Under the pieces are notes generated by a model that did no database searches, was not told the DNA's origin, and worked only from the letters and a program-made list of their open reading frames with translations. From Ideonella livida (lineage in GTDB: Bacteria > Pseudomonadota > Gammaproteobacteria > Burkholderiales > Burkholderiaceae_C): a stretch of 64,000 bases of DNA. Numbering within the stretch: the stretch's first letter is position 1; every line of letters begins with the position of its first letter. A program made the position numbers and the translations under genes. The stretch spans positions 1 to 64,000 of the forward strand of contig NZ_JAAGOH010000006.1 in assembly GCF_010499455.1 (NCBI RefSeq). Direction: 5' to 3'. Shown in pieces: positions 26,894 through 35,731 of the stretch.

Positions 26894-29017
26894 ATGCCCG
26901 AAGTTCCGGCGCCAAATGAGGCTGTGGATGACCCGGTCGAGACCGCGCAGCAGGTCCTGCCGGTCTTGGTGGACATGCCCTTTCATGGTGCGTTGGACTC
27001 CACGCTGAGCTACCTGGGGCCGGCACTGCCTCCTGGCAGTCTGGTGCGGGCGCCACTGGGCCACCGCGAGGTGCTGGGCCTGGTCTGGGACGCACCGTCG
27101 GATGACCTCGTGGCGCCGGGCCAGACACTGCGTGCCCTGCTGGGCACCCTGGACCCCCTGCCCCCGCTGCCCCTGGCCTGGCGGCGCCTGGTGCGCTTTG
27201 CCGCCAGCTACTACCAGCGCAGCCTGGGCGAGATGGCCCTGTCGGTGCTGCCGCCCGAGCTGCGCAAGCTCGACCCCGCCAGCCTGACGCGCCGGCTGCG
27301 ACGCAAGGGCGGTCTGGGCAGCGCCCCCGCGCCGACCGACGCACCACAGACCGCCGCCCGGCCCGAGCCCACCGAGGACCAGGCGCAGGCCCTGGCCCAG
27401 CTGGCCGCGCTGCAGGCGCGCGAGCCCGGTGGCACCGCCCTGCTGCTGGGAGTAACCGGCAGCGGCAAGACCGAGGTCTACCTGCGGCGGGCCGAGGAGG
27501 CGCTGGCCCAGGGCCGCCAGGTGCTGGTGCTGGTGCCCGAGATCAACCTCACCCCGCAGCTGGAAGCGCGTTTGCGCGACCGCTTTCCGGGGCGGTTGCT
27601 GGTGACCCAGCACAGCGGCCTGACGCCCGCGCAGCGCCTGCGCCACTGGCTGGCCGCGCACCTGGGCCAGGCCGATCTGGTGCTGGGCACGCGCATGGCG
27701 GTCTTCAGCCCCCTGCCGCGCCTGGGCCTGATCGTGGTCGACGAGGAGCACGACGCCAGCTACAAGCAGCAGGAAGGCGCGCGCTATTCGGCCCGCGACC
27801 TGGCTGTCTACCGCGGCCGTCTGGAAGGGGTGCCGGTGCTGCTGGGCTCGGCCACGCCCTCGCTGGAGAGCTGGCGGCACGCCCAGCAGGGGCGCTATGC
27901 ACTGGTGCCCATGCGCCAACGGGTGGGACAGGGGGCGCTGCCGCAGGTGCGTTTGGTCGACATGACCCAGCAGCCGCAGGCGCCGCGCGGCCAGGAGCCG
28001 CCGCCACTGGCCGCGCCGGTGCTGGCCGCCCTGCGCGAGCGCTTGGAGCGCGGAGAACAGAGCCTGCTGTTCCTCAACCGCCGAGGCTTTGCCCCGGTGC
28101 TGCACTGCCCGGCCTGCCAGTGGAAGAGCGACTGCCCGCACTGCTCGGCCTGGCGGGTCTTCCACAAGCTCGACCGCACACTGCGCTGCCACCATTGCGG
28201 CTTCTCCGACCGCGTGCCGCGGGCCTGCCCCAGCTGCGGCAACCCCGACATCCAGCCCGTGGGCCGGGGCACCGAACGCCTGGAGGAGCAGATCGGCCAG
28301 TGGTTGCCCGGGGTGCGGGTGGCCCGCATCGACGCCGACAGCACCCGGCTCAAGGGCACGCTGGAGCAACAGCTCTCGGCCGTGCATGCCGGGGAGGTGG
28401 ACATCCTGGTGGGCACGCAGATGGTGACCAAGGGCCACGATTTCCGCCGCATCACGCTGGTGGTGGCCGTCAACCCGGACGGCGCGCTGTTCACCACCGA
28501 TTTCCGGGGGCCGGAGCGCCTGTTTGCCACGCTGATGCAGGCCGGCGGCCGGGCGGGGCGTGATGCCGAGGCGGCCGCCCGCAGCGAGCTGTGGATCCAG
28601 ACCTGGAACCCGGCGCATGCGCTGTTCCAGTCGCTGCGCCGGCACGACTACGAATCCTTCGCCGCGGCGCAACTGGCCGAGCGGGAGATGGCCGGGCTGC
28701 CGCCCTACAGCCACCTGGCCCTGCTGCGGGTGGAGGCACGCACGCCGGAGGCCGCCCAGGATTTCCTGGCGCTGGCGCGCCGGGACGCCATGGCCTGGGT
28801 GGAGGCGCAGGCGGCGGAGGTGACGGTCTACCCGCCGGTGCCCCCCTATCTGGCGCGGGTGGCCGGTCTGGAGCGGCGGCAGATGCTGCTGGAGAGCGGC
28901 AGCCGACCGGCCCTGCAGGCCCTGCTGCGCGACTGGCTGCCGGGGCTGCGTGGCCTGCGGGCGCAGACGCCCGGCGTGGCACGCTGGGCACTGGACGTGG
29001 ACCCGCTGGGCATCTGA
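26894..29017 (+). CDS. priA: Primosomal protein N' (PriA replication-restart helicase)
   Basis: A 3'-to-5' DNA helicase that reloads the replisome at stalled forks. The 707 residues contain the N-terminal DNA-binding domain (to about 130), Walker A GVTGSGKT, helicase motif II VVDEEHD, and the eight zinc-ligand cysteines in pairs (CPAC, CPHC, CHHC, CPSC) between about 400 and 450, then motif V GTQMVTKGHDF and motif VI QAGGRAGR. All are expected of a full-length PriA (E. coli 732). ATG 26894. A DnaA box and direct repeats precede it (see those entries). Confidence 0.97.
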   Translation: MPEVPAPNEAVDDPVETAQQVLPVLVDMPFHGALDSTLSYLGPALPPGSLVRAPLGHREVLGLVWDAPSDDLVAPGQTLRALLGTLDPLPPLPLAWRRLVRFAASYYQRSLGEMALSVLPPELRKLDPASLTRRLRRKGGLGSAPAPTDAPQTAARPEPTEDQAQALAQLAALQAREPGGTALLLGVTGSGKTEVYLRRAEEALAQGRQVLVLVPEINLTPQLEARLRDRFPGRLLVTQHSGLTPAQRLRHWLAAHLGQADLVLGTRMAVFSPLPRLGLIVVDEEHDASYKQQEGARYSARDLAVYRGRLEGVPVLLGSATPSLESWRHAQQGRYALVPMRQRVGQGALPQVRLVDMTQQPQAPRGQEPPPLAAPVLAALRERLERGEQSLLFLNRRGFAPVLHCPACQWKSDCPHCSAWRVFHKLDRTLRCHHCGFSDRVPRACPSCGNPDIQPVGRGTERLEEQIGQWLPGVRVARIDADSTRLKGTLEQQLSAVHAGEVDILVGTQMVTKGHDFRRITLVVAVNPDGALFTTDFRGPERLFATLMQAGGRAGRDAEAAARSELWIQTWNPAHALFQSLRRHDYESFAAAQLAEREMAGLPPYSHLALLRVEARTPEAAQDFLALARRDAMAWVEAQAAEVTVYPPVPPYLARVAGLERRQMLLESGSRPALQALLRDWLPGLRGLRAQTPGVARWALDVDPLGI

Positions 29018-29124
29018 AAACGCACAAGGCCCGGCACGGGGCCAGGCCTTGGGGCGGGGCCGTGCCCCTGCGCTGGAGCGCCGGGGCGACGGCGGCCTGA
29101 CGCCAAGCGTCAGGCCGGTGGGGC

Positions 29125-30849
29125 TCAGTGGCCGGAGGCGCCGGCGGCACCCAGGCCGGTCTCGGAGCGGACCTGCTGGGCCTCGAAGTCGGCACGCTCC
29201 TTGGCCGCCTGGGCGCTCTTGTCCAGGACAGAGAACAGCCAGATGCCCACGAAGCCGATGGTCATGGAGAACAGCGCCGGCGAGGTGTAGGGGAACCAGG
29301 CCGAGCCCTTGGGGTTGCCCAGCGTCACTTCCCACACCGAGGGCGAGACCACGGTCAGGCCCACCGAGCTGATCAGGCCCAGGAAGCCGCCGATCACCGC
29401 GCCCTTGGTGGTGCAGTCCTTCCACAGCACGCTCATGAAGAGCACGGGGAAGTTGGCCGAGGCGGCGATGGCGAAGGCCAGCGACACCATGAAGGCGATG
29501 TTCTGCTTCTCGAAGGCGATGCCCAGGGTCACGGCCAGCGCGCCCAGTGCCAGGGTGGTGATGCGCGAGACCTTCAGCTCCGAGGCGCTGTCGGCCTTGC
29601 CGCCCTTGAACACGGTGGCGTAGAGGTCGTGCGAGACGGCCGAGGCGCCCGAAAGCGTCAGGCCGGCCACCACCGCCAGGATGGTGGCAAAAGCCACCGC
29701 GGAGATGAAACCGAAGAACACGTCACCACCCACGCTCTTGGCCACCAGCACCGCCGCCATGTTGGCCGTGCCGGCGCCGCCCTTGATGACCCCCTTGGCG
29801 GTGTCGGCGAACTCGGGGTTGGTCAGCACCAGGGTGATGGCGCCAAAGCCGATGATGAAGATCAGCACGTAGAAGTAGCCGATCCAGGTGGTGGCCCAGA
29901 ACACGCTCTTGCGGGCTTCCTTGGCATCGGGCACGGTGAAGAAGCGCATCAGGATGTGCGGCAGGCCAGCGGTGCCGAACATCAGCGCCATGCCGAAGCT
30001 GATGGCCGAGATCGGGTCCTTGACGAAGCCGCCCGGCTTCATGATCGCCTCACCGGCCTTGGCGGCCTCCTCCGGCGTCTTGCCGGCGGCCTCGGCAATG
30101 GCGGCCTTGACCGCCACGCCCTTGGCGAACAGCGCCTCGGGGCTGAAACCGAACTGCGCCATCACCATGAAGGCCATGAAGGTCACGCCCGCCAGCAGCA
30201 GCACGGCCTTGATGATCTGCACCCAGGTGGTGGCGGTCATGCCACCAAACAGCACGTAGACCATCATCAGGGCCCCGACGATGACCACCGCCACCCAGTA
30301 CTCCAGGCCGAACAGCAGCTTGATGAGCTGGCCGGCGCCGACCATCTGGGCGATCAGGTAGAAGGCCACCACCACCAGCGTGCCGCTGGCGGCGAAGGCG
30401 CGGATGGGCGTCTGCTTGAAGCGATAGCCCGCCACGTCGGCAAAGGTGAACTTGCCCAGGTTGCGCAGGCGCTCGGCCATCAGGAAGGTGATGACCGGCC
30501 AGCCCACCAGAAAGCCGATGGAGTAGATCAGGCCGTCGTAGCCCGAGGCCATGACGGCCGCGGAGATGCCCAGGAAGGAAGCGGCCGACATGTAGTCGCC
30601 GGCGATCGCCAGGCCGTTCTGGAAGCCGGTGATGCCACCGCCAGCGGTGTAGAAGTCGGCGGCCGAGCGGGTCTTGGCTGCCGCCCACTTGGTGATCCAC
30701 AGGGTGCCGGCCACGAACAGGCCGAACATGACGATGGCCGTCCAGTTGGTGGCCTGCTTGGCGGCCTGCCCCACGTCACCGCCGGCGGCCAGCACCGCAC
30801 CGCTGGCCAGCAGGCCGGCGGCGAGGGCCATGAAACGAGATGCGCGCAT
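29125..30849 (-). CDS. actP: Acetate/monocarboxylate:cation symporter ActP
   Basis: Sodium:solute symporter family protein of the ActP branch, which takes up acetate and similar short acids across the inner membrane. 574 residues with a cleavable-looking N-terminal signal ([16 protein letters not shown]), then about 13 transmembrane helices. Recognisable stretches are [30 protein letters not shown] and [26 protein letters not shown], both characteristic. ATG 30849 overlaps the stop of the DUF485 gene (ATGA), so the pair is co-translated, as is usual for yjcH-actP. A GTG one codon earlier is possible. Confidence 0.92.
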   Translation of the reverse strand: MRASRFMALAAGLLASGAVLAAGGDVGQAAKQATNWTAIVMFGLFVAGTLWITKWAAAKTRSAADFYTAGGGITGFQNGLAIAGDYMSAASFLGISAAVMASGYDGLIYSIGFLVGWPVITFLMAERLRNLGKFTFADVAGYRFKQTPIRAFAASGTLVVVAFYLIAQMVGAGQLIKLLFGLEYWVAVVIVGALMMVYVLFGGMTATTWVQIIKAVLLLAGVTFMAFMVMAQFGFSPEALFAKGVAVKAAIAEAAGKTPEEAAKAGEAIMKPGGFVKDPISAISFGMALMFGTAGLPHILMRFFTVPDAKEARKSVFWATTWIGYFYVLIFIIGFGAITLVLTNPEFADTAKGVIKGGAGTANMAAVLVAKSVGGDVFFGFISAVAFATILAVVAGLTLSGASAVSHDLYATVFKGGKADSASELKVSRITTLALGALAVTLGIAFEKQNIAFMVSLAFAIAASANFPVLFMSVLWKDCTTKGAVIGGFLGLISSVGLTVVSPSVWEVTLGNPKGSAWFPYTSPALFSMTIGFVGIWLFSVLDKSAQAAKERADFEAQQVRSETGLGAAGASGH

Positions 30850-31157
30850 CACTTGACTTCCTCCGCCAGGATTTCCTTGGTCAGCCGGTCGAACTCGCTG
30901 TTGGCCCGCCGCACGTAGATGCCGGTGATCACGATCGTGAAGACGATCACCCCCATGCCGATGGGCACGCCGATGGTGGTCACGCCAGTGCCCAGGGGCT
31001 GGGACAGGAACTCCTTATTGAAGGCGATCAGCGCGATGTAGCCGTAGTACACGACCATCATCAGCGCGGTCAGCATCCAGCCGAAGGCGCTGCGCTTGGC
31101 CTTGAGCTCCTGGTACTTCGGATTCGCCCGGATGCGGGCGACCACGGGGTCTGTCAT
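30849..31157 (-). CDS. DUF485 membrane protein (YjcH family)
   Basis: A 102-residue inner-membrane protein with two transmembrane helices: about 26-47 ([21 protein letters not shown]) and 61-83 ([21 protein letters not shown]). The tail [17 protein letters not shown] is the conserved DUF485 ending. It nearly always precedes actP and is thought to assist it, but its role is not established. ATG 31157 has an AGGAGTGAG ribosome-binding site. It heads the two-gene operon; the divergent region to rep holds a possible FNR-type site. Confidence 0.9.
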   Translation of the reverse strand: MTDPVVARIRANPKYQELKAKRSAFGWMLTALMMVVYYGYIALIAFNKEFLSQPLGTGVTTIGVPIGMGVIVFTIVITGIYVRRANSEFDRLTKEILAEEVK

Positions 31158-31278
31158 CTGTCTCACTCCTCGCAGGTTGGAAACGCTGGGGCGGGCCTGG
31201 GCCCGTCGTTTGCGGCGAGTGTGGGAGCCAAGTCTGACCGTGGGCTGACCCCGAATGGAGCATTTCCAGCCAGAACGC

Positions 31279-31292
31279 TTGATCAAAGTCAA
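31279..31292. promoter_or_regulatory. FNR/ANR-like site between DUF485-actP and rep
   Basis: TTGATCAAAGTCAA matches 9 of 10 conserved positions of TTGAT-N4-ATCAA. It lies about 120 bases upstream of both the DUF485 start and the rep start. Confidence 0.45.
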
Positions 31293-31403
31293 TCCATACT
31301 GACACCAATCTGACGCCGCCACGGTCCGGCCGGCAGGGGACGGCTTGGCTATGATCCGCGCCCCAGCCGCCTTCCCCCTCGACGCCGAGAGGTGCCACGC
31401 CCC

Positions 31404-33467
31404 ATGTCCGCCCCCGCCACGCTGAACCCGGCCCAGATGGAAGCCGTGCATTACCTTGGAGGTCCCTGCCTGGTGCTGGCGGGTGCCGGCTCAGGGAAAA
31501 CACGGGTGATCACCCACAAGATCGCTCGGCTTCTCCAGGCGGGTCTGGGTCCCAAGCGCATCGCGGCCATCACCTTCACCAACAAGGCGGCGCTGGAGAT
31601 GCGCGAGCGTGCCCGTGCCCTGGTGGGCCCACGGGCCGCGCAGGAGCTGGCCATCAGCACCTTCCACAGCCTGGGCGTGCGCATGCTGCGCGAGGACGGC
31701 GAGAAACTCGGCCTGAAGGCGCAGTTCTCCATCCTCGACAGCGACGATGTGCTGGGCGTGCTGCGCGACGCCGGCAGCAGCACCGACAACAAGGTGGCAC
31801 GCCAGTGGCAGTGGACCATCAGCCTGTGGAAGAACCAGGGCCTCAACAGCGACGGGGCGCTGGCCGCGGCCCAGAACGCCGACGAGCAGGTGGCCGCCCG
31901 GGTGATGAAGCTCTACGAGGAGCGCCTGGTGGCCTACCAGGCGGTGGACTTCGACGACCTCATCAGCCTGCCGCTCAAGCTGCTGCGCACGAACGACGAC
32001 GCCCGCGCCAAGTGGCAGGCCCAGTTCGGCCATGTGCTGGTCGACGAATACCAAGACACCAACGCCGTGCAGTACGAGCTGCTCAAGGCCCTGGTGGACC
32101 ACCCCGAGGAGCGCCGCCGGGGCCAGTTCACCGCGGTGGGCGACGACGACCAGTCCATCTACGGCTGGCGCGGCGCCACCATCGAGAACCTGCGCCGCCT
32201 GCCTGAAGACTTCCCCGGGCTCAAGGTCATCCCGCTGGAGCAGAACTACCGCTCCACCACCGCCATCCTGCGCGCGGCCAACGCGGTCATCGCCGGCAAC
32301 CCCAAGCTCTTCGAGAAGAGGCTGTGGAGCGACCGCGGCGAGGGCGAACCGGTGCGGGTGGTCGAGTGCGACGGCGAAGAGCACGAGGCCGAACGCGCGG
32401 TGGGCCGCATCCAGGCCCTCATGGCCCAGGACCCCACCCTCAAGCCCAGCGACTTCGCGGTGCTCTACCGCACCAACTTCCAGGCCCGCCCGCTGGAGCA
32501 GAAGCTGCGCGCCGCGCAGATCCCCTACAAGGTCTCGGGCGGGCAGAGCTTCTTTGACAAGGCCGAGATCAAGGACCTGTGCGCCTGGCTGCGTCTGCTG
32601 GTCAACCAGGATGACGACCCCGCCTTCCTGCGGGCCATCACCACGCCCAAGCGCGGCATCGGCCACACCACCCTGGGCAAGCTCGGCGAGTTCTCCGGCC
32701 AGTGGAAGGTGAGCATGTTCGAGGCCCTGTTCGCCGAGAGCCTGCCGGCGCTGGTGGGCGCCAAGGCCCTGGCCGGCCTGCACGAGTTCGGCCGCTGCGT
32801 GAACGACCTGGAGCACCGTGCCCGCACCACCGTGGGCGCCGAGGACGCCAAGGCGCTGATGCTGGGCTGGCTCAAGGACATCGCCTACGAACAGCACCTC
32901 TATGACCACGAGGACAGCGAGAAGGTGGCCGCCGCGCGCTGGAGCAATGTGCTGGACTTTGTGGACTGGGTGGCCCGGCGCTGCGGCGGCCAGATCAGCC
33001 AGGAAGGCGGCGCCACCTTCGAGAGCGAGAAGAAGAGCGTGCTGGAGGTGGCCCAGACCATCAGCGTCATCCTGAGCCTGGCCGAACGCGGCGAGGAGCA
33101 GGACCAGGTGACGCTGACGACACTGCACGCCTCCAAGGGCCTGGAATGGCCGCATGTGGTGCTGGTGGGCGTCAACGAGGGCATCCTGCCCTTCCAGAGC
33201 GAGGGCGAGGACATGACCGCCGCCCGCCTGGAGGAGGAGCGGCGCCTGATGTACGTGGGCATCACCCGGGCGCAGAAGTCGCTGGTGGTCAGCACCCTGC
33301 GCCGGCGCAAGAAGGGCCGCGAACTGGTGGCCGGCATCCCCAGCCGCTTCATCCCCGAGATGAAACTGCACGAGGCCGCCCAGCAGGAGGACCCCAAGGA
33401 CCGCCTCAAGCGCCTGCGCGCCGAGCTGGCCGCCAAGGCCGCCGCCAGCGCCCCACCCGCGGCCTGA
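31404..33467 (+). CDS. rep: ATP-dependent DNA helicase Rep
   Basis: A superfamily 1A 3'-to-5' helicase that clears proteins ahead of the replication fork. The 687 residues begin near LNPAQMEAVHYLGGPCLVLAGAGSGKT (Walker A), followed by AITFTNKAALEM (Ia), DEYQDTN (II), GDDDQSIYGWRGA (III), EQNYRST (IV), TTLHASKGLEW (V) and VGITRAQ (VI). The opening and the length fit Rep better than UvrD, which is longer at the C-terminus. ATG 31404 is chosen over one four codons upstream. Downstream, 19 bases later, a glycosyltransferase gene begins, which looks an unrelated neighbour. Confidence 0.93.
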   Translation: MSAPATLNPAQMEAVHYLGGPCLVLAGAGSGKTRVITHKIARLLQAGLGPKRIAAITFTNKAALEMRERARALVGPRAAQELAISTFHSLGVRMLREDGEKLGLKAQFSILDSDDVLGVLRDAGSSTDNKVARQWQWTISLWKNQGLNSDGALAAAQNADEQVAARVMKLYEERLVAYQAVDFDDLISLPLKLLRTNDDARAKWQAQFGHVLVDEYQDTNAVQYELLKALVDHPEERRRGQFTAVGDDDQSIYGWRGATIENLRRLPEDFPGLKVIPLEQNYRSTTAILRAANAVIAGNPKLFEKRLWSDRGEGEPVRVVECDGEEHEAERAVGRIQALMAQDPTLKPSDFAVLYRTNFQARPLEQKLRAAQIPYKVSGGQSFFDKAEIKDLCAWLRLLVNQDDDPAFLRAITTPKRGIGHTTLGKLGEFSGQWKVSMFEALFAESLPALVGAKALAGLHEFGRCVNDLEHRARTTVGAEDAKALMLGWLKDIAYEQHLYDHEDSEKVAAARWSNVLDFVDWVARRCGGQISQEGGATFESEKKSVLEVAQTISVILSLAERGEEQDQVTLTTLHASKGLEWPHVVLVGVNEGILPFQSEGEDMTAARLEEERRLMYVGITRAQKSLVVSTLRRRKKGRELVAGIPSRFIPEMKLHEAAQQEDPKDRLKRLRAELAAKAAASAPPAA

Positions 33468-33486
33468 GGCCCCCACAGGAGCGGCG

Positions 33487-34602
33487 ATGATGCCGGGCAT
33501 GCCCACCGCTGTGCCCACTGCCGCTGCCCCCGAGGCACCGCCGCCGCCCCAGCCGCTGCGGGTCGCCTGGTGGCCGGCGGCCACGCGGCCCGGCCTGGCC
33601 AGCTACCGCCTGCGCTGCGCCGTGCTGCAGCCGGCCCTGCGACGTTGGGGCTGGGCCACCGGCCTGTACCCGCAGGTGACCGCCCCCCAGGTGCTGGTGC
33701 TGGGCAAGCGCTACGACCCGGCCAGCCTGGCGCAGGCCCAGGACCTGCGCCGGCGCCATGGCACCCGGCTGGTGCTGGACCTGTGCGACAACCACCTCGA
33801 CGCCGAGACGGACGACCCCGCCTGGGCGGCTCGGCGCGCGTGGCTGCTGCAGGCCCTGGACCAGGTGGACGGGGTGGTGGCCGCCTCGGACGCGCTGGCC
33901 GAGGTCATCCGCCTGGCCCGGCCCGGCACGGCGGTGCAGGTGGTGGGCGATCCGGTGGAGCCGGCTCGGCGGCTGGACGGTTGGGCCGCGCTGCGCCACC
34001 CCCACGCCGCCTGGCAGGCCACCGTGCTGGGCCGGGCCCTCCCCCCCCGCGGGCACGCCACGCGGCTGGTGTGGTTTGGCCAGCACGGCACGGCCTATGC
34101 CCGAGGCGGCCTGCAGGAGCTGGCGCGGCTGCAACCCTGGCTGGAGGACCTGCAACGCCAGCGGCCGCTGCATCTGACCGTGGTGAGCAACCACCGGGCC
34201 CGGGCCGGCGCACTCACCGCGGGCTGGCGCCTGCCGGTGCACTACCTGGACTGGCACCCGGCCACCTTCGATGCGGTGCTGGGCTGGCAGGACCTGGCGC
34301 TGATCCCGGTCACCCTCACCCCCTTCACCCGCTGCAAGAGCGCCAACCGGCTGCTGACCGCCCTGGCCCGCGGGGTGGCCGTGCTGGCCGACCCGGTGCC
34401 CAGCTACCAGCCCTGGGCCGATCTGGTGCCGCTGGGCGACTGGGAGACGGCCCTGGCCCGTGCGGTGGCCGAGCCGGGGTGGCGCCAGGCCCAGGTGGCC
34501 GCTGCCCGCCCCCGCCTGGCGGCCGAGGCCACCCCCGAAGCCCTGGCCCGCCAGTGGGCGTTGGCCCTGGGCCAGGTGGCCGGCTTTCCGGGGGTGCGCT
34601 AG
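33487..34602 (+). CDS. GT-B glycosyltransferase-like protein
   Basis: A 371-residue protein that looks like a GT-B (GT4-like) glycosyltransferase. The N-terminal part has VAWWPAATRPGLASYRLRC, the usual donor-side start without a signal peptide; the C-terminal half includes DLALIPVTLTPFTRCKSANRLLTALARGVAVLADP, equivalent to the sugar-nucleotide-binding region. A paralogue lies at 44587-45693, sharing the FxRCKSA motif. The N-terminal Pro/Ala tract is unusual. ATG 33487 has an AGGAG site; the next codon is also ATG. It sits 19 bases behind rep and converges with the next glycosyltransferase. Acceptor and sugar unknown. Confidence 0.72.
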   Translation: MMPGMPTAVPTAAAPEAPPPPQPLRVAWWPAATRPGLASYRLRCAVLQPALRRWGWATGLYPQVTAPQVLVLGKRYDPASLAQAQDLRRRHGTRLVLDLCDNHLDAETDDPAWAARRAWLLQALDQVDGVVAASDALAEVIRLARPGTAVQVVGDPVEPARRLDGWAALRHPHAAWQATVLGRALPPRGHATRLVWFGQHGTAYARGGLQELARLQPWLEDLQRQRPLHLTVVSNHRARAGALTAGWRLPVHYLDWHPATFDAVLGWQDLALIPVTLTPFTRCKSANRLLTALARGVAVLADPVPSYQPWADLVPLGDWETALARAVAEPGWRQAQVAAARPRLAAEATPEALARQWALALGQVAGFPGVR

Positions 34603-34656
34603 GGCGGCAACGGGTCCGGGCGGCGGACCCGGACGGCAGGCTCACGGGGCCGCGGA

Positions 34657-35523
34657 TCAGGCCGCCGCCCCCCGGGGCCGGCGGCCATGGCCCAGCCAGG
34701 TGGCCAGCCGGGCCCGCAGCGGGGGCCGGTGCGGCGGCACATAGGCCAGCTCGGCGGCCAGCAGGTGCCAGGGCACGCGCCGCGGATCGGGCTCGCGGTG
34801 CTCCACCTGCCACATCAGGCCGGGCCGCACCCAGCGGTGACGATGGGCTTCCTCCAGATCGGCTGGCGTGACGGCGCCCTCGTCCAGGGCCTCGAACAGC
34901 GCCTCGAACCACAGCGGCGCCAGCGGGTTGCGGCTGGAGATCCAGGGCTGCAGGTTCATGGCGGTGTAATGCAGCAGCCCGGTGACGGGCTCCCAGCGCT
35001 CCAGCGAGTTCCAGGTGTAGGGCAGGCAGGCCGCCTTGGAGGGCTCCAGGCTCAGCCGGGTCATCAGGCCCAGGTAGTCCTGGGCGGCCAGGGCCCGGGC
35101 CTGCTCCGGCGCCCAGCGCGCACGGGCACAGTCGATGAGCAGCACGCTGTACTGGGGCTTGCGGCCACTGTCGGGCGTGGCCGCCGCCGAGCACACCGCC
35201 ACCGCCGGATCGCGCCAGCGCAGCAGGCTGCGGATGTCGTCGAAGACCAGCATGTCGGAATCCAGGTACACCGCCGTGCCCTGGTAGTCGTTGAGCAGCG
35301 GGATGCAGAAGCGCTGCAGCGAGAACAAGGTGTGCCAGCCCAGCGGCAGTCCCAGACGGCGGGTGCACTCGTCCAGGCGCTGGACCTGCACACGCATCGG
35401 CCCGGGGGCCTGGGCATGCCGCAGGATGCTGTGGGTCAGCACCTTGGCCGCCACGGCCTGCGGCGCTTCACAGCCGATGTACACATTCAAGACAGAATCG
35501 GGGGCGGAAAGGGGGTCGTTCAA
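34657..35523 (-). CDS. GT8-like glycosyltransferase with TTG start
   Basis: A 288-residue GT-A fold glycosyltransferase with a DxD motif in TAVYLDSDMLVFDDI, preceded by LNVYIGCEAPQAVAAKVLTHSILRHA, as in family 8 and related galactosyl- or glucosyltransferases. A long upstream in-frame extension is rejected. The best start is TTG at 35523, with AGGAG seven bases upstream; no ATG fits. The C-terminus is basic and Pro-rich (PPLRARLATWLGHGRRPRG). It shares a divergent control region with the TAXI-type gene and converges with the preceding glycosyltransferase gene. Confidence 0.78.
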   Translation of the reverse strand: MNDPLSAPDSVLNVYIGCEAPQAVAAKVLTHSILRHAQAPGPMRVQVQRLDECTRRLGLPLGWHTLFSLQRFCIPLLNDYQGTAVYLDSDMLVFDDIRSLLRWRDPAVAVCSAAATPDSGRKPQYSVLLIDCARARWAPEQARALAAQDYLGLMTRLSLEPSKAACLPYTWNSLERWEPVTGLLHYTAMNLQPWISSRNPLAPLWFEALFEALDEGAVTPADLEEAHRHRWVRPGLMWQVEHREPDPRRVPWHLLAAELAYVPPHRPPLRARLATWLGHGRRPRGAAA

Positions 35524-35680
35524 GCGCGGCTCCTGCTGCTGGCGGGCGGGTGAACCCGCCGCTGTCCCCGGGGGCTGACCGCGGTGGCACGGCGGACGCC
35601 AGCCTCTGGGGCCGGGCCGCCGATTGTGGGCCGGCCACCGCCAGTCCCCACCACCCGCCCGGGCCCCTGTCCAAGGGAGC

Positions 35681-35694
35681 CTGATCTGGATCAG
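35681..35694. promoter_or_regulatory. Palindrome CTGATCTGGATCAG (FNR-like)
   Basis: A perfect inverted repeat of six-base arms around TG, in the gap between the GT8-like and TAXI genes, 38 bases before the latter's start. It matches TTGAT-N4-ATCAA at 8 of 10 positions; another dimeric regulator is possible. Confidence 0.4.
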
Positions 35695-35731
35695 TCCGCG
35701 CCCCGGGGCGCCCCCAACCGAGTTCCTGCCC

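Noticed and set aside
26873-29425. 850-residue frame antisense to priA
   Set aside because: Same GC artefact; priA on the other strand carries all its motifs.
26894-33467. priA/rep helicases as parts of a phage-defence system
   Set aside because: Both are full-length housekeeping replication-restart and fork helicases with no nuclease or effector neighbours.
31491-33584. 697-residue frame antisense to rep
   Set aside because: GC-driven shadow frame; the rep helicase motifs are all on the + strand.
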